This document shows, one piece after another, positions 34,455 through 42,705 of a DNA stretch of 43,568 nt. Numbering within the stretch: the stretch's first letter is position 1; each line of letters opens with the position of its first letter. A program made the translations under genes and the position numbers. A model generated the notes under the pieces. The model worked only from the letters and a program-made list of their open reading frames with translations. It was not told the DNA's origin and did no database searches. Origin of the DNA: Flavobacteriaceae bacterium (GTDB lineage: Bacteria > Bacteroidota > Bacteroidia > Flavobacteriales > Flavobacteriaceae); the NCBI GenBank assembly GCA_947478365.1, contig CANJWG010000006.1:1-43568 (forward strand). The letters are read 5' to 3'.

Positions 34455-34982
34455 GAATATGATAAGGTTATAGCAATTTGCCGACAACTTTATGCTAACA
34501 AAATGAAAGATTATGGAAGTGCTTGGAGAATCTTGAGATTACCTTCATTAACCGACCAGATATTCATCAAAGCCCAACGCATTAGAAGTTTACAACAAAA
34601 CGAAATTCGTAAAGTTGACGAAGACGAAACCGGCGAATTCATTGGGATTATTAACTATTGTATTATAGCATTAATCCAATTGGATTTAGGTGTTGTTGAT
34701 CAACCCGATTTGAACACAGCTAAAGCCATTCAGTTGTATGATGAGAAAATTGCCGCTACAAAATCACTAATGGAAGACAAAAATCACGATTATGGAGAAG
34801 CTTGGCGTGAAATGCGTGTTAGTTCGTTAACCGATTTGATTTTGCAAAAGTTACTTCGCGTAAAGCAAATTGAGGATAATAAAGGAAAAACTTTGGTTTC
34901 AGAAGGCATTGACGCCAATTATCAAGACATGATTAATTACTCCGTTTTTGCGCTAATTTTGATGAAATTTGGAAAACAATAA
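34437..34982 (+). CDS. DUF1599 protein with internal duplication
   Basis: A 181-residue protein made of two copies of the same unit: KMKDYGSAWRILRLPSLTDQIFIKAQRIRSLQ (about residues 16-48) and KNHDYGEAWREMRVSSLTDLILQKLLRVKQIE (about 110-142). Each is followed by a helix ending IINYCIIALIQL or MINYSVFALILM. This is the DUF1599 family, which I recall is also called nucleotide modification associated domain 1; its biochemical role is unproven. The ORF track starts at 34416; the ATG at 34437 fits the promoter better. It is followed after 14 nt by the MauE-like gene, and so heads a likely operon reaching tpiA. Confidence 0.8.
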   Translation: MSKTSQEYDKVIAICRQLYANKMKDYGSAWRILRLPSLTDQIFIKAQRIRSLQQNEIRKVDEDETGEFIGIINYCIIALIQLDLGVVDQPDLNTAKAIQLYDEKIAATKSLMEDKNHDYGEAWREMRVSSLTDLILQKLLRVKQIEDNKGKTLVSEGIDANYQDMINYSVFALILMKFGKQ

Positions 34983-34996
34983 AACAATCCTAATCT

Positions 34997-36106
34997 ATGG
35001 CAACTGAAACCCAAAAAACATACATCGCGTGGACATTAAGAATTATTGTAGCAATTCTTTTTATAGTTTCTGCATTAGCAAAACTTTCTAAAGGGCAATT
35101 ATTAGATTCTCCCTATTTTGCGATTTCAACTTTTGAAGTTAAGCAATTGTACCCGATGGGTTTTTCTGAAGGTTTTGCTCCATTTTTTTCCCGAACACTT
35201 ATCGGGATTGAATTGGCGTTAGGATTATTGCTTTTACAGAACAATTGGTTGCGTAAATTTATTGTACCTGTGACTTCACTTTTATTACTAGTGTTCATTG
35301 GACACTTGAGTTATGTAACATTCTTAAGTGGAGGAAATAGCGGCAACTGCGGTTGTTTTGGAGAACTTTTACCAATGACTCCAATAGAAGCGATCATCAA
35401 AAATATTGCTGCAGTTGGACTTTTAATTTACTTATACAAACTATTGCCTAAAGTAGCTAAGGACGGAAACTTTTGGGTGTTGACAACCGTCCTTTTCGCC
35501 ACAATTTTGTCTATTTATATGTTAGCTCCAATACAGCCGCCAGCAAATAACTTCGAAGTTTCGACACCAGAAGATGTAACTAATGATACTATTCAGAAAG
35601 CAACTGTTGACACATCGGCAGCAATAGTTTCAAAAGATTCTATAAAAAAAGTTGAAACATTAAAAACAAATATAAAACAAGTAACTAACGAACCTGAGCA
35701 ACATAAATCGGGTTATACCCAATATTTTTCAAAAATTGATACGGGAAGAAAAACACTTTGCTTTTTTGTGCCTGGATGCGATCATTGTCGAGAAGCGGCA
35801 AAAGAATTGACAGAACTGAAGCAAAAAGATAAAAATTTTCCAGAAATTTCGATTATCTTTATGAATGAAGAAGCAGATTTGATTCCAGACTTTTTTAAAT
35901 ATGTTGGTGCTGAATATCCTTATAAAATAATTGAAGTGATACCTTTTTGGAAAGTATTAGGTTCCGGAAAAGATACCCCAGGTGTTAAGTATTTATGGAA
36001 CGGAAATGAATACAAATATTTTTGGGGTATCACTGATAATAAATTTAATCCTATTGATTATCAAAAAATAATTAGCAAACCATATAAAGAGCTAAAAAAT
36101 AATTGA
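34997..36106 (+). CDS. MauE/DoxX-like membrane protein fused to a thioredoxin-like domain
   Basis: A 369-residue two-part protein. Residues 1 to about 180 form four to five membrane helices of the DoxX/MauE type, with the loop GGNSGNCGCFGELLPMTP carrying a CxC pair. A Lys/Thr-rich linker (about 190-245) follows. The C-terminal domain begins TLCFFVPGCDHCREAAKEL, a thioredoxin-like CxxC, and continues ISIIFMNEEADLIPDFFKYVG. MauE-type proteins help form disulfides. The fusion suggests membrane-coupled thiol redox in the periplasm, which is inference. It corresponds to what I recall as the BT_3928 family of Bacteroidota. It is part of the DUF1599-tpiA run. Confidence 0.75.
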   Translation: MATETQKTYIAWTLRIIVAILFIVSALAKLSKGQLLDSPYFAISTFEVKQLYPMGFSEGFAPFFSRTLIGIELALGLLLLQNNWLRKFIVPVTSLLLLVFIGHLSYVTFLSGGNSGNCGCFGELLPMTPIEAIIKNIAAVGLLIYLYKLLPKVAKDGNFWVLTTVLFATILSIYMLAPIQPPANNFEVSTPEDVTNDTIQKATVDTSAAIVSKDSIKKVETLKTNIKQVTNEPEQHKSGYTQYFSKIDTGRKTLCFFVPGCDHCREAAKELTELKQKDKNFPEISIIFMNEEADLIPDFFKYVGAEYPYKIIEVIPFWKVLGSGKDTPGVKYLWNGNEYKYFWGITDNKFNPIDYQKIISKPYKELKNN

Positions 36107-36273
36107 TTTTTAATCTTTTTACCATTTTAAAATATCTAAAATTTCTTTATGATTAGTAAGAACAAAAAGCAAATACGTCATCGAAGAAGAAAAAACATAA
36201 ATTGTTTTATTTAAAAGTTCAAAATAAAAATAAAGATTCTAAATAATCCATTCAGGCCCAAATATAAAAAAAT

Positions 36274-36771
36274 ATGAAAAAAATAGTCTTGTGTCTGGTA
36301 GCAATAGTTGTTGCCTATGCCTTTTCGAATGTTCATGAAGATATATTTTCAAAAAAAGCATTATCCAAAAAATTGATTACTCCAGAAAATAATGAAATAT
36401 CATTTAAGAAAATTTTAAAAAAACATACTGGAAAAATTACTGTAATTGAAGTTTGGGCTTCCTGGTGTGGTGATTGTGTAAATGCAATGCCAAAAGTAAA
36501 AACAATGCAAGCCAATAATCCAAATGTTGATTATGTTTTTATTTCAATGGATAAATCCTTTGATAAATGGCAGGCAGGAATTGAAAAACACGAACTAAAA
36601 GGCGACCACTATTGGGCAAATGATGGAATGAAAGGTGAATTTGGAAAATCAATAAATTTAGATTGGATTCCAAGATACATTATTCTTGACAAAAAAGGGA
36701 AAATAATAATTTATCGTGCTATAGAAACTGATTTTGATAAAATTAATAAGCAATTAAAAGAACTAAAATAA
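36274..36771 (+). CDS. TlpA-like thioredoxin, membrane anchored or exported
   Basis: A 165-residue protein with an N-terminal hydrophobic segment (MKKIVLCLVAIVVAYAF) followed by a thioredoxin fold: VIEVWASWCGDCVNAMPKVKTM (active-site Cys-Gly-Asp-Cys), YVFISMDKSFDKWQAG, WIPRYIILDKKGKIIIYRA with the cis-Pro. This is the TlpA/ResA-like group, thiol reductases of the periplasm. It follows the MauE-thioredoxin fusion after 167 nt without a gene and overlaps tpiA by one base (TAATG). It may exchange electrons with the fusion protein, which is inference from order. Confidence 0.83.
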   Translation: MKKIVLCLVAIVVAYAFSNVHEDIFSKKALSKKLITPENNEISFKKILKKHTGKITVIEVWASWCGDCVNAMPKVKTMQANNPNVDYVFISMDKSFDKWQAGIEKHELKGDHYWANDGMKGEFGKSINLDWIPRYIILDKKGKIIIYRAIETDFDKINKQLKELK

Positions 36772-37523
36772 TGAGGCGAAAAATTGTTGCTGGTAATTGG
36801 AAAATGAACAAAAATGCCGAGGAAACAGAAGATTTATTAAATGATTTAATTGATAAATTACCTAATGATATTGAAGCACAAGTTATTGTTGCGCCAACAT
36901 ATATCAATCTTGCTTCAGCTGTTGATCATTTAGAATATACCAATATTCAAGTTGCTGCACAAAATATAAGTCAGTTTGAAAGCGGTGCTTATACCGGAGA
37001 AATTTCTGCCGATATGCTCAAAAGTATTGGAGTTAATATAGTTATTATTGGTCATTCTGAACGTCGTGCTTATTTTCATGAAACCGATTTTATTTTGGCA
37101 GAAAAAGTAACGACAGCACTATCTCATAATATGTCAATAATTTTTTGCTTTGGCGAAGAGTTAAAAGACCGACAAAACAACCAACACTTCAATGTAGTTG
37201 AAAACCAACTTCGTGATGGCTTATTTCATATTAAAGATAAAGATTGGGAACAAATAGTGTTGGCATACGAACCTGTTTGGGCTATTGGAACAGGAGAAAC
37301 TGCCTCTCCGGAACAGGCACAAGAAATGCATCGATTTATTAGAGAAACCGTTAGACATCATTTCGGAAGTAATGTTGCCGAAGACGTTTCTATACTTTAT
37401 GGCGGTAGTGTTAAACCGGAAAATGCTAAAGAAATTTTCTCAAAACCCGATGTTGATGGCGGACTAATTGGTGGTGCAGCTTTAAAAGCTTCAGATTTTG
37501 CCGCAATTGTTAGCTCGATATAA
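36771..37523 (+). CDS. tpiA: Triosephosphate isomerase
   Basis: A 250-residue TIM barrel interconverting dihydroxyacetone phosphate and glyceraldehyde 3-phosphate in glycolysis. Catalytic residues are visible: Lys11 in GNWKMNK, His95 in IIGHSERR, Glu167 in LAYEPVWAIGTG. The phosphate loop is ILYGGSVKPENA and the end GLIGGAALKASDF. Complete and standard. The start overlaps the TlpA-like stop; a terminator follows. Confidence 0.97.
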   Translation: MRRKIVAGNWKMNKNAEETEDLLNDLIDKLPNDIEAQVIVAPTYINLASAVDHLEYTNIQVAAQNISQFESGAYTGEISADMLKSIGVNIVIIGHSERRAYFHETDFILAEKVTTALSHNMSIIFCFGEELKDRQNNQHFNVVENQLRDGLFHIKDKDWEQIVLAYEPVWAIGTGETASPEQAQEMHRFIRETVRHHFGSNVAEDVSILYGGSVKPENAKEIFSKPDVDGGLIGGAALKASDFAAIVSSI

Positions 37524-37549
37524 GAAAAATTAGTCATAAAATCTAAATC

Positions 37550-37575
37550 CTTTCATTAATTGAAAGTTTTTTTTT
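37550..37575 (+). terminator. Terminator after tpiA
   Basis: A short stem CTTTCA / TGAAAG with a 5-nt loop is followed by an uninterrupted T-run. The stem is weak, but the T tract and the position 27 nt after the tpiA stop support it. Confidence 0.6.
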
Positions 37576-37611
37576 ATTTTTTATACTTAATTATGCATTT
37601 TATCGGTTTTA

Positions 37612-37643
37612 TTTGTATTTAGTCGAACATTTTTTTACTTTTA
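37612..37643 (+). promoter_or_regulatory. Possible promoter of the secreted hypothetical gene
   Basis: TTTG at 37612-37615, 20 bases, TACTTTTA at 37636-37643, one base off TAnnTTTG. The ATG follows at 37667. Confidence 0.45.
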
Positions 37644-37666
37644 CTAAACAATAATGTAAAATTCAA

Positions 37667-38137
37667 ATGAAAATAAAACTCATCATAGTGTTGTTGTTTA
37701 TTTGTATCTGGGATATACATTCTCAAGTAGATATACAGAAACGATTTCAATCAGATAATAGAAAATATTATATTTGGAACAAGGAGTTCGAAAAATATGA
37801 ATTGAGAGAAACAGAATATGAAAACTCTGTTATTGACATTCGTGAAATAGGTTCCAAAACCAATGGTTATATTGTCATCAGCATGGTTGATAACGGGCAA
37901 GTTAGAATGCATCATGGTTCTATTATTGACTTTACTCAAACCAGTGAAGAAGAAGGAACATGGCTAATTCGTTCCAAGTTTATGAGAGCAAAATTGATCT
38001 ACAATCCAAAAGAAAATACCATTACTTATCTTTATGAAGTTAATGACAAACGCTATAATAAGCTAATGATTTTCAACGTAAAACCCGATGAAATTCCAAA
38101 TGCTAGTCTCAAATCTGTTGTTACCACAGATGATTAA
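37667..38137 (+). CDS. Secreted hypothetical protein
   Basis: A 156-residue exported protein with a signal peptide (MKIKLIIVLLFICIWDIHSQ). The mature part is beta-rich and charged (KYYIWNKEFEKYELRETEYENSVIDIREIG; GYIVISMVDNGQVRMHHGSIID), ending in an acidic tail. No catalytic motif and no lipobox are present. I do not recognise the family. It stands alone between the tpiA terminator and prmA. Confidence 0.7.
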   Translation: MKIKLIIVLLFICIWDIHSQVDIQKRFQSDNRKYYIWNKEFEKYELRETEYENSVIDIREIGSKTNGYIVISMVDNGQVRMHHGSIIDFTQTSEEEGTWLIRSKFMRAKLIYNPKENTITYLYEVNDKRYNKLMIFNVKPDEIPNASLKSVVTTDD

Positions 38138-38199
38138 TTTTTGACTAAATGACATTATAGTAAGGTTCACGATTCTTAACTTTGCAAAAAAAATAATCA

Positions 38200-39033
38200 A
38201 TGTCAAATATTTATTTAGGGTATCATTTTTCAGTTGAACCCAAAAAACTTGGTTCTGAAATATTAATAGCAGAATTAGGTGAAAAACCATTTGAAAGTTT
38301 TATCGAAACCGAACTTGGTTTTAGCGCTTATATACAAAAAGACCTTTGTACTAAAAACATATTAGATGATATTTTTTTACTAAATTCTCCTGAATTCATT
38401 ATTTCTTACACTATCGAAGAAATTGATCAAGTCAATTGGAACGAAGAGTGGGAAAAAAACTTTGAAGCCATTGATGTAGATGGTAAATGTCATGTACGCG
38501 CACCTTTTCACCCAAAAACTAATGCCGAATTTGATATTGTTATCGAGCCTAAAATGAGCTTTGGAACAGGTCATCACGAAACTACTCATATGATGATTCA
38601 ACATCTTTTAGAAAATGATATTTCTAATATGAAAACTTTAGATATGGGTTGTGGCACAGCAATTCTGGCAATTCTTGCTGAAATGAAAGGTGCTAAAATT
38701 ATTGATGCTATTGATATTGACAACTGGTGCTACTTGAATTCGATTGAAAATGCAGAACGTAATAATTGTCATAAAATATCTGTTTATGAAGGCGATGCTT
38801 CTTTATTAAAAGGAAATAAATATGACCTGATAATTGCCAATATCAATCGCAATATATTATTAAATGACATGCAACAATACGTGGATTGTTTAAACAAAAA
38901 CGGAATCCTATTATTAAGTGGTTTTTATAATGAAGACATTACATTTATTGATGACTCCTGCACCGAAAAAGGATTGACATTTGTTAAAAAAATCGAAAGA
39001 AATAATTGGGTTTCGTTGAAATATATAAATTAG
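38200..39033 (+). CDS. prmA: Ribosomal protein L11 methyltransferase
   Basis: A 277-residue SAM-dependent enzyme. The N-terminal part binds L11; NWNEEWEKNFEAIDVDGKCHVRAPFHP leads to the catalytic domain with IEPKMSFGTGHHETTHMMI, LDMGCGTAILAILAEMKGA (SAM site), AIDIDNWCYLNSIENAERN and YDLIIANINRNILL. The domain order and length fit PrmA. A -7-like TAACTTTG lies at 38177-38184, but no TTG is at the right distance. clpS follows after 32 nt. Confidence 0.93.
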   Translation: MSNIYLGYHFSVEPKKLGSEILIAELGEKPFESFIETELGFSAYIQKDLCTKNILDDIFLLNSPEFIISYTIEEIDQVNWNEEWEKNFEAIDVDGKCHVRAPFHPKTNAEFDIVIEPKMSFGTGHHETTHMMIQHLLENDISNMKTLDMGCGTAILAILAEMKGAKIIDAIDIDNWCYLNSIENAERNNCHKISVYEGDASLLKGNKYDLIIANINRNILLNDMQQYVDCLNKNGILLLSGFYNEDITFIDDSCTEKGLTFVKKIERNNWVSLKYIN

Positions 39034-39065
39034 CTGTTGAAAAATTTTACACCTTGTAAAACAAT

Positions 39066-39347
39066 ATGAAAATGAGTACTATTGAAAAAGTTCAGGAAGA
39101 CATTTTAGTTGAAGAACAAATCGGAATTAATAACGAAATCGTATTGTATAACGATGATGTTAACACTTTTGATCATGTTATTGACACACTGATTCGGGTT
39201 TGTAATCATAATCCGGAACAAGCCGAACAATGTGCAATTTTAGTTCATTATAAAGGAAAATGTACAGTAAAAACAGGTTCTTTTGATGAGCTAAAACCAC
39301 AATGCACCCAACTTTTAGATGCTGGCTTAAGCGCTGAAATTATTTAA
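39066..39347 (+). CDS. clpS: ATP-dependent Clp protease adaptor ClpS
   Basis: A 93-residue adaptor that hands N-degron substrates to the ClpA-type unfoldase. The core VLYNDDVNTFDHVIDTLIRVCNHNPEQAEQCAILVHYKGKCTVKTGSFDELKP contains the NDD-T motif that reads the N-terminal residue and the conserved VH-GK stretch. Two starts are possible (39066 or 39072); the first is used. The last 8 nt overlap the convergent hypothetical gene. Confidence 0.93.
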   Translation: MKMSTIEKVQEDILVEEQIGINNEIVLYNDDVNTFDHVIDTLIRVCNHNPEQAEQCAILVHYKGKCTVKTGSFDELKPQCTQLLDAGLSAEII

Positions 39348-39768
39348 ATTTCCAATCAAACTCATCATTGTCTTTGATGATAGCACCAATTTCAACTCGA
39401 ATTATATCATCATATTCTGATTGCAGAATTAACCAATTACTTTCATTGAAGTGATTTTCGGTTGTGTCAAAATCTTCTTTCGCCCAAGATTTGAAAGGCA
39501 GTTCAGCTTTAACCATTTCTATATTTCTTCCCAAGACTTTTTTATCCAAAATGGTAGCTTCCGGATGTGAACAAATAATATAACCCAAGCGAAACTCTTC
39601 ATCTTCATAAAAAGTTAAACTTAGTTTTTGTTGGTTATACAAACAAATAACATTCCCGTCTTCATCGTTATATTGTTTATCTGGTTTACCGTAAAGCATC
39701 TCAACATCCTTTTGCTTCATTCCAAAAAGCAATTTATCTATACCGTTTTTTAGATTAATAATCATCAT
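39340..39768 (-). CDS. Small soluble hypothetical protein downstream of purM
   Basis: About 142 residues, unknown function. From the ATG at 39768 it reads MMIINLKNGIDKLLFGMKQKDVEMLYGKPDKQYNDEDG, where GMKQKDVEMLYGKPD resembles the SmpA/OmlA-type motif seen in many small proteins. The rest is beta-rich and acidic, with no signal peptide. The track's start at 39801 lies inside purM; the ATG at 39768 is 7 nt after the purM stop and more plausible. It is co-transcribed with purM and overlaps clpS by 8 nt at the other end. Confidence 0.65.
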   Translation of the reverse strand: MMIINLKNGIDKLLFGMKQKDVEMLYGKPDKQYNDEDGNVICLYNQQKLSLTFYEDEEFRLGYIICSHPEATILDKKVLGRNIEMVKAELPFKSWAKEDFDTTENHFNESNWLILQSEYDDIIRVEIGAIIKDNDEFDWKFK

Positions 39769-39775
39769 TTCGATT

Positions 39776-40954
39776 TTAATACTCAAAATTTCCAAACTCA
39801 CTAGTAATAGTGAGTTTTTTGTTATTACTAGCTACTACTCTTCCTATAATTTGAGCGTCAACACCAAAAGATTTTGAAATTTCGATAATATTGTTGGCTA
39901 TTTCAGCAGGAACATATAATTCCATTCTGTGTCCACAATTAAAAACTTGATACATTTCTTTCCAACTCGTTTTGGATTGTTCTTGTATCAATTTGAAAAG
40001 TGGCGGCACGGGAAAAAGATTGTCTTTTATTACATGAACTTTATCTACAAAATGCAACACTTTGGTTTGAGCTCCGCCCGAACAATGCACCATTCCGTGA
40101 ATGTCCTTAGAAGTGTATTTATTCAGTATAGTTTTGATGATTGGTGCGTATGTTCGTGTAGGAGACAATACTAATTTCCCAGCATCAATTGGAGAATTCT
40201 CTACTTCATCTGTCAGTCTTGTTTTTCCTGAATAAACCAAATCATTAGGTATCGAACTGTCGAAACTTTCTGGATATTTATGCGCTAAATAATTGGGAAA
40301 AACGTCATGACGCGCTGATGTCAATCCGTTGCTTCCCATTCCGCCGTTGTAACTTTTTTCATATTTGGCCTGACCGAAAGAAGCCAAACCAACAATCACA
40401 TCTCCTGCTTTTATATTCGCATTATCAATTACATCACTGCGTTTCATTCGGGCTGTAACGGTTGAATCTACTATTATCGTTCGCACTAAATCGCCAACAT
40501 CAGCCGTTTCACCACCAGTAGAATGGATGGTAACACCAAACGTTTTTAGCTCTGCAATCAATTCTTCTGTTCCGTTGATAATGGCAGAAATGACTTCGGC
40601 CGGAATTAGATTTTTGTTTCTTCCTATAGTTGATGAAAGCATGATATTATCTGTCGCTCCAACACAAAGCAAATCGTCAATATTCATAATCAAAGCATCC
40701 TGCGCAATACCTTTCCAAACAGAAATATCGCCAGTTTCTTTCCAATACAAATAAGCTAAAGACGATTTTGTTCCAGCGCCATCAGCATGCATAATGAGGC
40801 AATAATTGTCATCATTAGTCAGATAATCAGGAACAATTTTGCAGAAAGCTTTTGGAAATAATCCTTTGTCTATGTTTTTGATAGCGTTGTGGACATCTTC
40901 CTTGGAAGCCGAAACTCCTCGAAGATTGTAACGTTGACTGTTATCGGAACTCAT
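39776..40954 (-). CDS. purM: Phosphoribosylformylglycinamidine cyclo-ligase (AIR synthetase, Bacteroidota type)
   Basis: A 392-residue enzyme closing the imidazole ring to form AIR in purine biosynthesis, ATP-dependent. Visible are RYNLRGVSASKEDVH, MHADGAGTKSSLAYLYWKETGD, DALIMNIDDLLCVGATDNIMLSSTIGRN, HSTGGETADVGDLVRTIIVDSTV, GDVIVGLASFGQAKYEKSYNGGMGSNGLTSARHDVF and MVHCSGGAQTKVLHF. It is longer and more divergent than E. coli PurM, in line with the Bacteroidota form. A -7 box TATCTTTG lies at 40978-40985 on the minus strand, 23 nt before the ATG. Confidence 0.85.
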   Translation of the reverse strand: MSSDNSQRYNLRGVSASKEDVHNAIKNIDKGLFPKAFCKIVPDYLTNDDNYCLIMHADGAGTKSSLAYLYWKETGDISVWKGIAQDALIMNIDDLLCVGATDNIMLSSTIGRNKNLIPAEVISAIINGTEELIAELKTFGVTIHSTGGETADVGDLVRTIIVDSTVTARMKRSDVIDNANIKAGDVIVGLASFGQAKYEKSYNGGMGSNGLTSARHDVFPNYLAHKYPESFDSSIPNDLVYSGKTRLTDEVENSPIDAGKLVLSPTRTYAPIIKTILNKYTSKDIHGMVHCSGGAQTKVLHFVDKVHVIKDNLFPVPPLFKLIQEQSKTSWKEMYQVFNCGHRMELYVPAEIANNIIEISKSFGVDAQIIGRVVASNNKKLTITSEFGNFEY

Positions 40955-40977
40955 GTGTAGTGTTGTGTGTTGTTCCG

Positions 40978-40985
40978 CAAAGATA
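40978..40985 (-). promoter_or_regulatory. -7 box of purM promoter
   Basis: TATCTTTG on the minus strand matches TAnnTTTG exactly and sits 23 nt before the purM ATG. The region where the -33 box should be is occupied by the 7-bp array and lacks a TTG, so promoter strength is uncertain. Confidence 0.5.
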
Positions 40986-40986
40986 A

Positions 40987-41021
40987 GATTAGATTTGGGA
41001 TTTGAGATTTGGGATTTGGGA
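40987..41021. repeat. 7-bp-periodic GGGATTT array upstream of purM
   Basis: GATTAGA, TTTGGGA, TTTGAGA, TTTGGGA, TTTGGGA run in 7-bp steps between the OmpA gene stop and the purM promoter. The words resemble those after trmH and aroE but on this side are read antisense to the genes. Confidence 0.8.
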
Positions 41022-41031
41022 TTTTTCAGAA

Positions 41032-41802
41032 TTATTTCTCAACAATCAAAATTTCTACCCTACGGTTTTCATTTTCTTCCTGATCTGTTTTTTCAGGTAT
41101 TGGATGTAATGGTCTTGATGTACCATAACCCTTGAAAGTCATTCTCTTTCTTTCAATTTTACATCGTAGTAAATAATTATAAATGGCTCTTGCCCTAGCT
41201 GTGGAAACATCGTTTTTATCACCTTCTGTTTGGCAACAAATATGTCCCTGTATTTCTATTTTTAATTTTGGATTTTCTTCCATCGCACAACGCAAATCAA
41301 TTAGTGTAGGTTGCGATTTAGGCACAATTCGAGCTGAATTGTTGAAAAAATAAATGTTAGGAAGTGTTATGAGTTCACCAACTTTAGATTTTTTTATTTT
41401 CTTTGTTAGTTCACTTTCAACGGGTAAGACTAATGGCTCATTATAAAAAATCGTTACTTTTCTGTTCTCAGCTTGGACCTTAGATTGTTTAAAATCTTTA
41501 CCAAAAGCTGTTTTTTCTAAATTTCTATCGAATTTCAAACCACTTTTCTCCAACAAAATATGAACATTATCAATACGTCTTACCGCTAGTTTTTTATTGT
41601 AATCTTTAGTATCAATGCTATCGCAATACCCCAGAAGTTTGGTAATTTCTACATTTTTATTTTTGGAAATCCACTCATTAATTTCTAAAATTGACGTTGA
41701 ATTTGGAAAATCTTTATTGAAATCAAAAAAGACTTCCACTTGCTTTTGTCCCAAACATTTGAAGGAAATGAGAAAAAATAATACGATTATTTTTATTTTC
41801 AT
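41032..41802 (-). CDS. OmpA-family protein with two OmpA-like domains (third of three)
   Basis: A 256-residue exported protein with a short signal (MKIKIIVLFFLISFKCLGQ). Domain 1 (about 22-122): VFFDFNKDFPNS, LLGYCDSIDTKDYNKKLAVRRID, with the Asp and Arg of the peptidoglycan site. Domain 2 (about 145-255): IYFFNNSARIVPKSQPTL, KIEIQGHICCQTEGDKNDVSTARARAIYNYL, GYGTSRPLHPIPEK, NRRVEILIVEK. In domain 2 GH is followed by ICC instead of the usual TD. No lipobox is seen. It shares a TAATG junction with the upstream paralogue, so the three are one operon. Role: probably cell-wall anchoring of the envelope, unproven. Confidence 0.83.
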   Translation of the reverse strand: MKIKIIVLFFLISFKCLGQKQVEVFFDFNKDFPNSTSILEINEWISKNKNVEITKLLGYCDSIDTKDYNKKLAVRRIDNVHILLEKSGLKFDRNLEKTAFGKDFKQSKVQAENRKVTIFYNEPLVLPVESELTKKIKKSKVGELITLPNIYFFNNSARIVPKSQPTLIDLRCAMEENPKLKIEIQGHICCQTEGDKNDVSTARARAIYNYLLRCKIERKRMTFKGYGTSRPLHPIPEKTDQEENENRRVEILIVEK

Positions 41803-42704
41803 TATTTATTTACAATTAAGATTTCTACTCTGCGATTGGCAGCTCTTTCTTTTTCATTCTTTTCGGGTAGTTTATATATTGGATCATTACTTCCGTAACC
41901 CCTAAAAGCTAACCTTTTAACTTCTACGCCGTATTTTGTCAAATATTTTAAAATTACCAAAGCTCTTCTATAGGATAATTTGGTATCATTCGGATTTGGA
42001 TTGCAGCAAATATGTCCATGAATTTCAATTACTAACTTTGGATTATTCATCATTATATCAAGTAATTCATCCAAAAGCGGCATTGATTGTTCCATTACTC
42101 TTTCTGAATTAAAATAAAAGTTGATATTATTTATTCTGACTAAATCTCCTTTACTAGCTTTATAAAATTTTGATACTAATGTTGTCCTTTCATTTTCTAC
42201 AAGTAAATCCATATCGGCAACTTCTACTATATCCTCTTCTTTTATTTCTTGTATTGTTACTTCTTTAATTCTTCTTTTACGAAAAGGACCATCAGGTATT
42301 ATTTGTGCATTTTTTTCATCCGTATTATTAGCTGTAATCAAATTATAAAACACTTCCACTTTCCTATTCTCACTTTGATTTTTAGAATATTTAAAATCTT
42401 TCCCGATAGCTTTCAACTCAACTCTATCGGCTATTTTTATATTGTTGTTATTAAAAAATTTTATCATCGCATTTACTCTTCTCATTGCCAAATCTTTGTT
42501 ATACTTGCTGTTGTCAACACTATCGCAATAGCCTAAAACTTGAATGATTTCTGCAGTTTTATTAGCTGAAACCCATTGATCTACTTTAATCTGCGATGCC
42601 TCATTTGGAACATCCTTATTAAAATCAAAAAAAATATCAAGTTTATTTTGGCTAAAGCCAGTCAAAGAAAATAATAAAACAAAAAGTAAATGAAAATTTA
42701 GCAT
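41802..42704 (-). CDS. OmpA-family protein with two OmpA-like domains (second of three)
   Basis: A 300-residue paralogue of both neighbours. Signal peptide MLNFHLLFVLLFSLTGFSQ. Domain 1: IFFDFNKDVPNEASQ, VLGYCDSVDNSKYNKDLAMRRVNAMI, GKDFKYSKNQSENRKVEVFYN. A basic/acidic linker (about 135-180, RKRRIKEVTIQEIKEEDIVEV) is longer than in the downstream copy. Domain 2: INFYFNSERVMEQSMPLLDEL, IEIHGHICCNPNPNDTKLSYRRALVILKYL, GYGSNDPIYKLPEKNEKERAANRRVEILIVNK. It starts one base after the stop of the first copy. The CC pair after GH is conserved. Confidence 0.83.
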   Translation of the reverse strand: MLNFHLLFVLLFSLTGFSQNKLDIFFDFNKDVPNEASQIKVDQWVSANKTAEIIQVLGYCDSVDNSKYNKDLAMRRVNAMIKFFNNNNIKIADRVELKAIGKDFKYSKNQSENRKVEVFYNLITANNTDEKNAQIIPDGPFRKRRIKEVTIQEIKEEDIVEVADMDLLVENERTTLVSKFYKASKGDLVRINNINFYFNSERVMEQSMPLLDELLDIMMNNPKLVIEIHGHICCNPNPNDTKLSYRRALVILKYLTKYGVEVKRLAFRGYGSNDPIYKLPEKNEKERAANRRVEILIVNK

Positions 42705-42705
42705 A

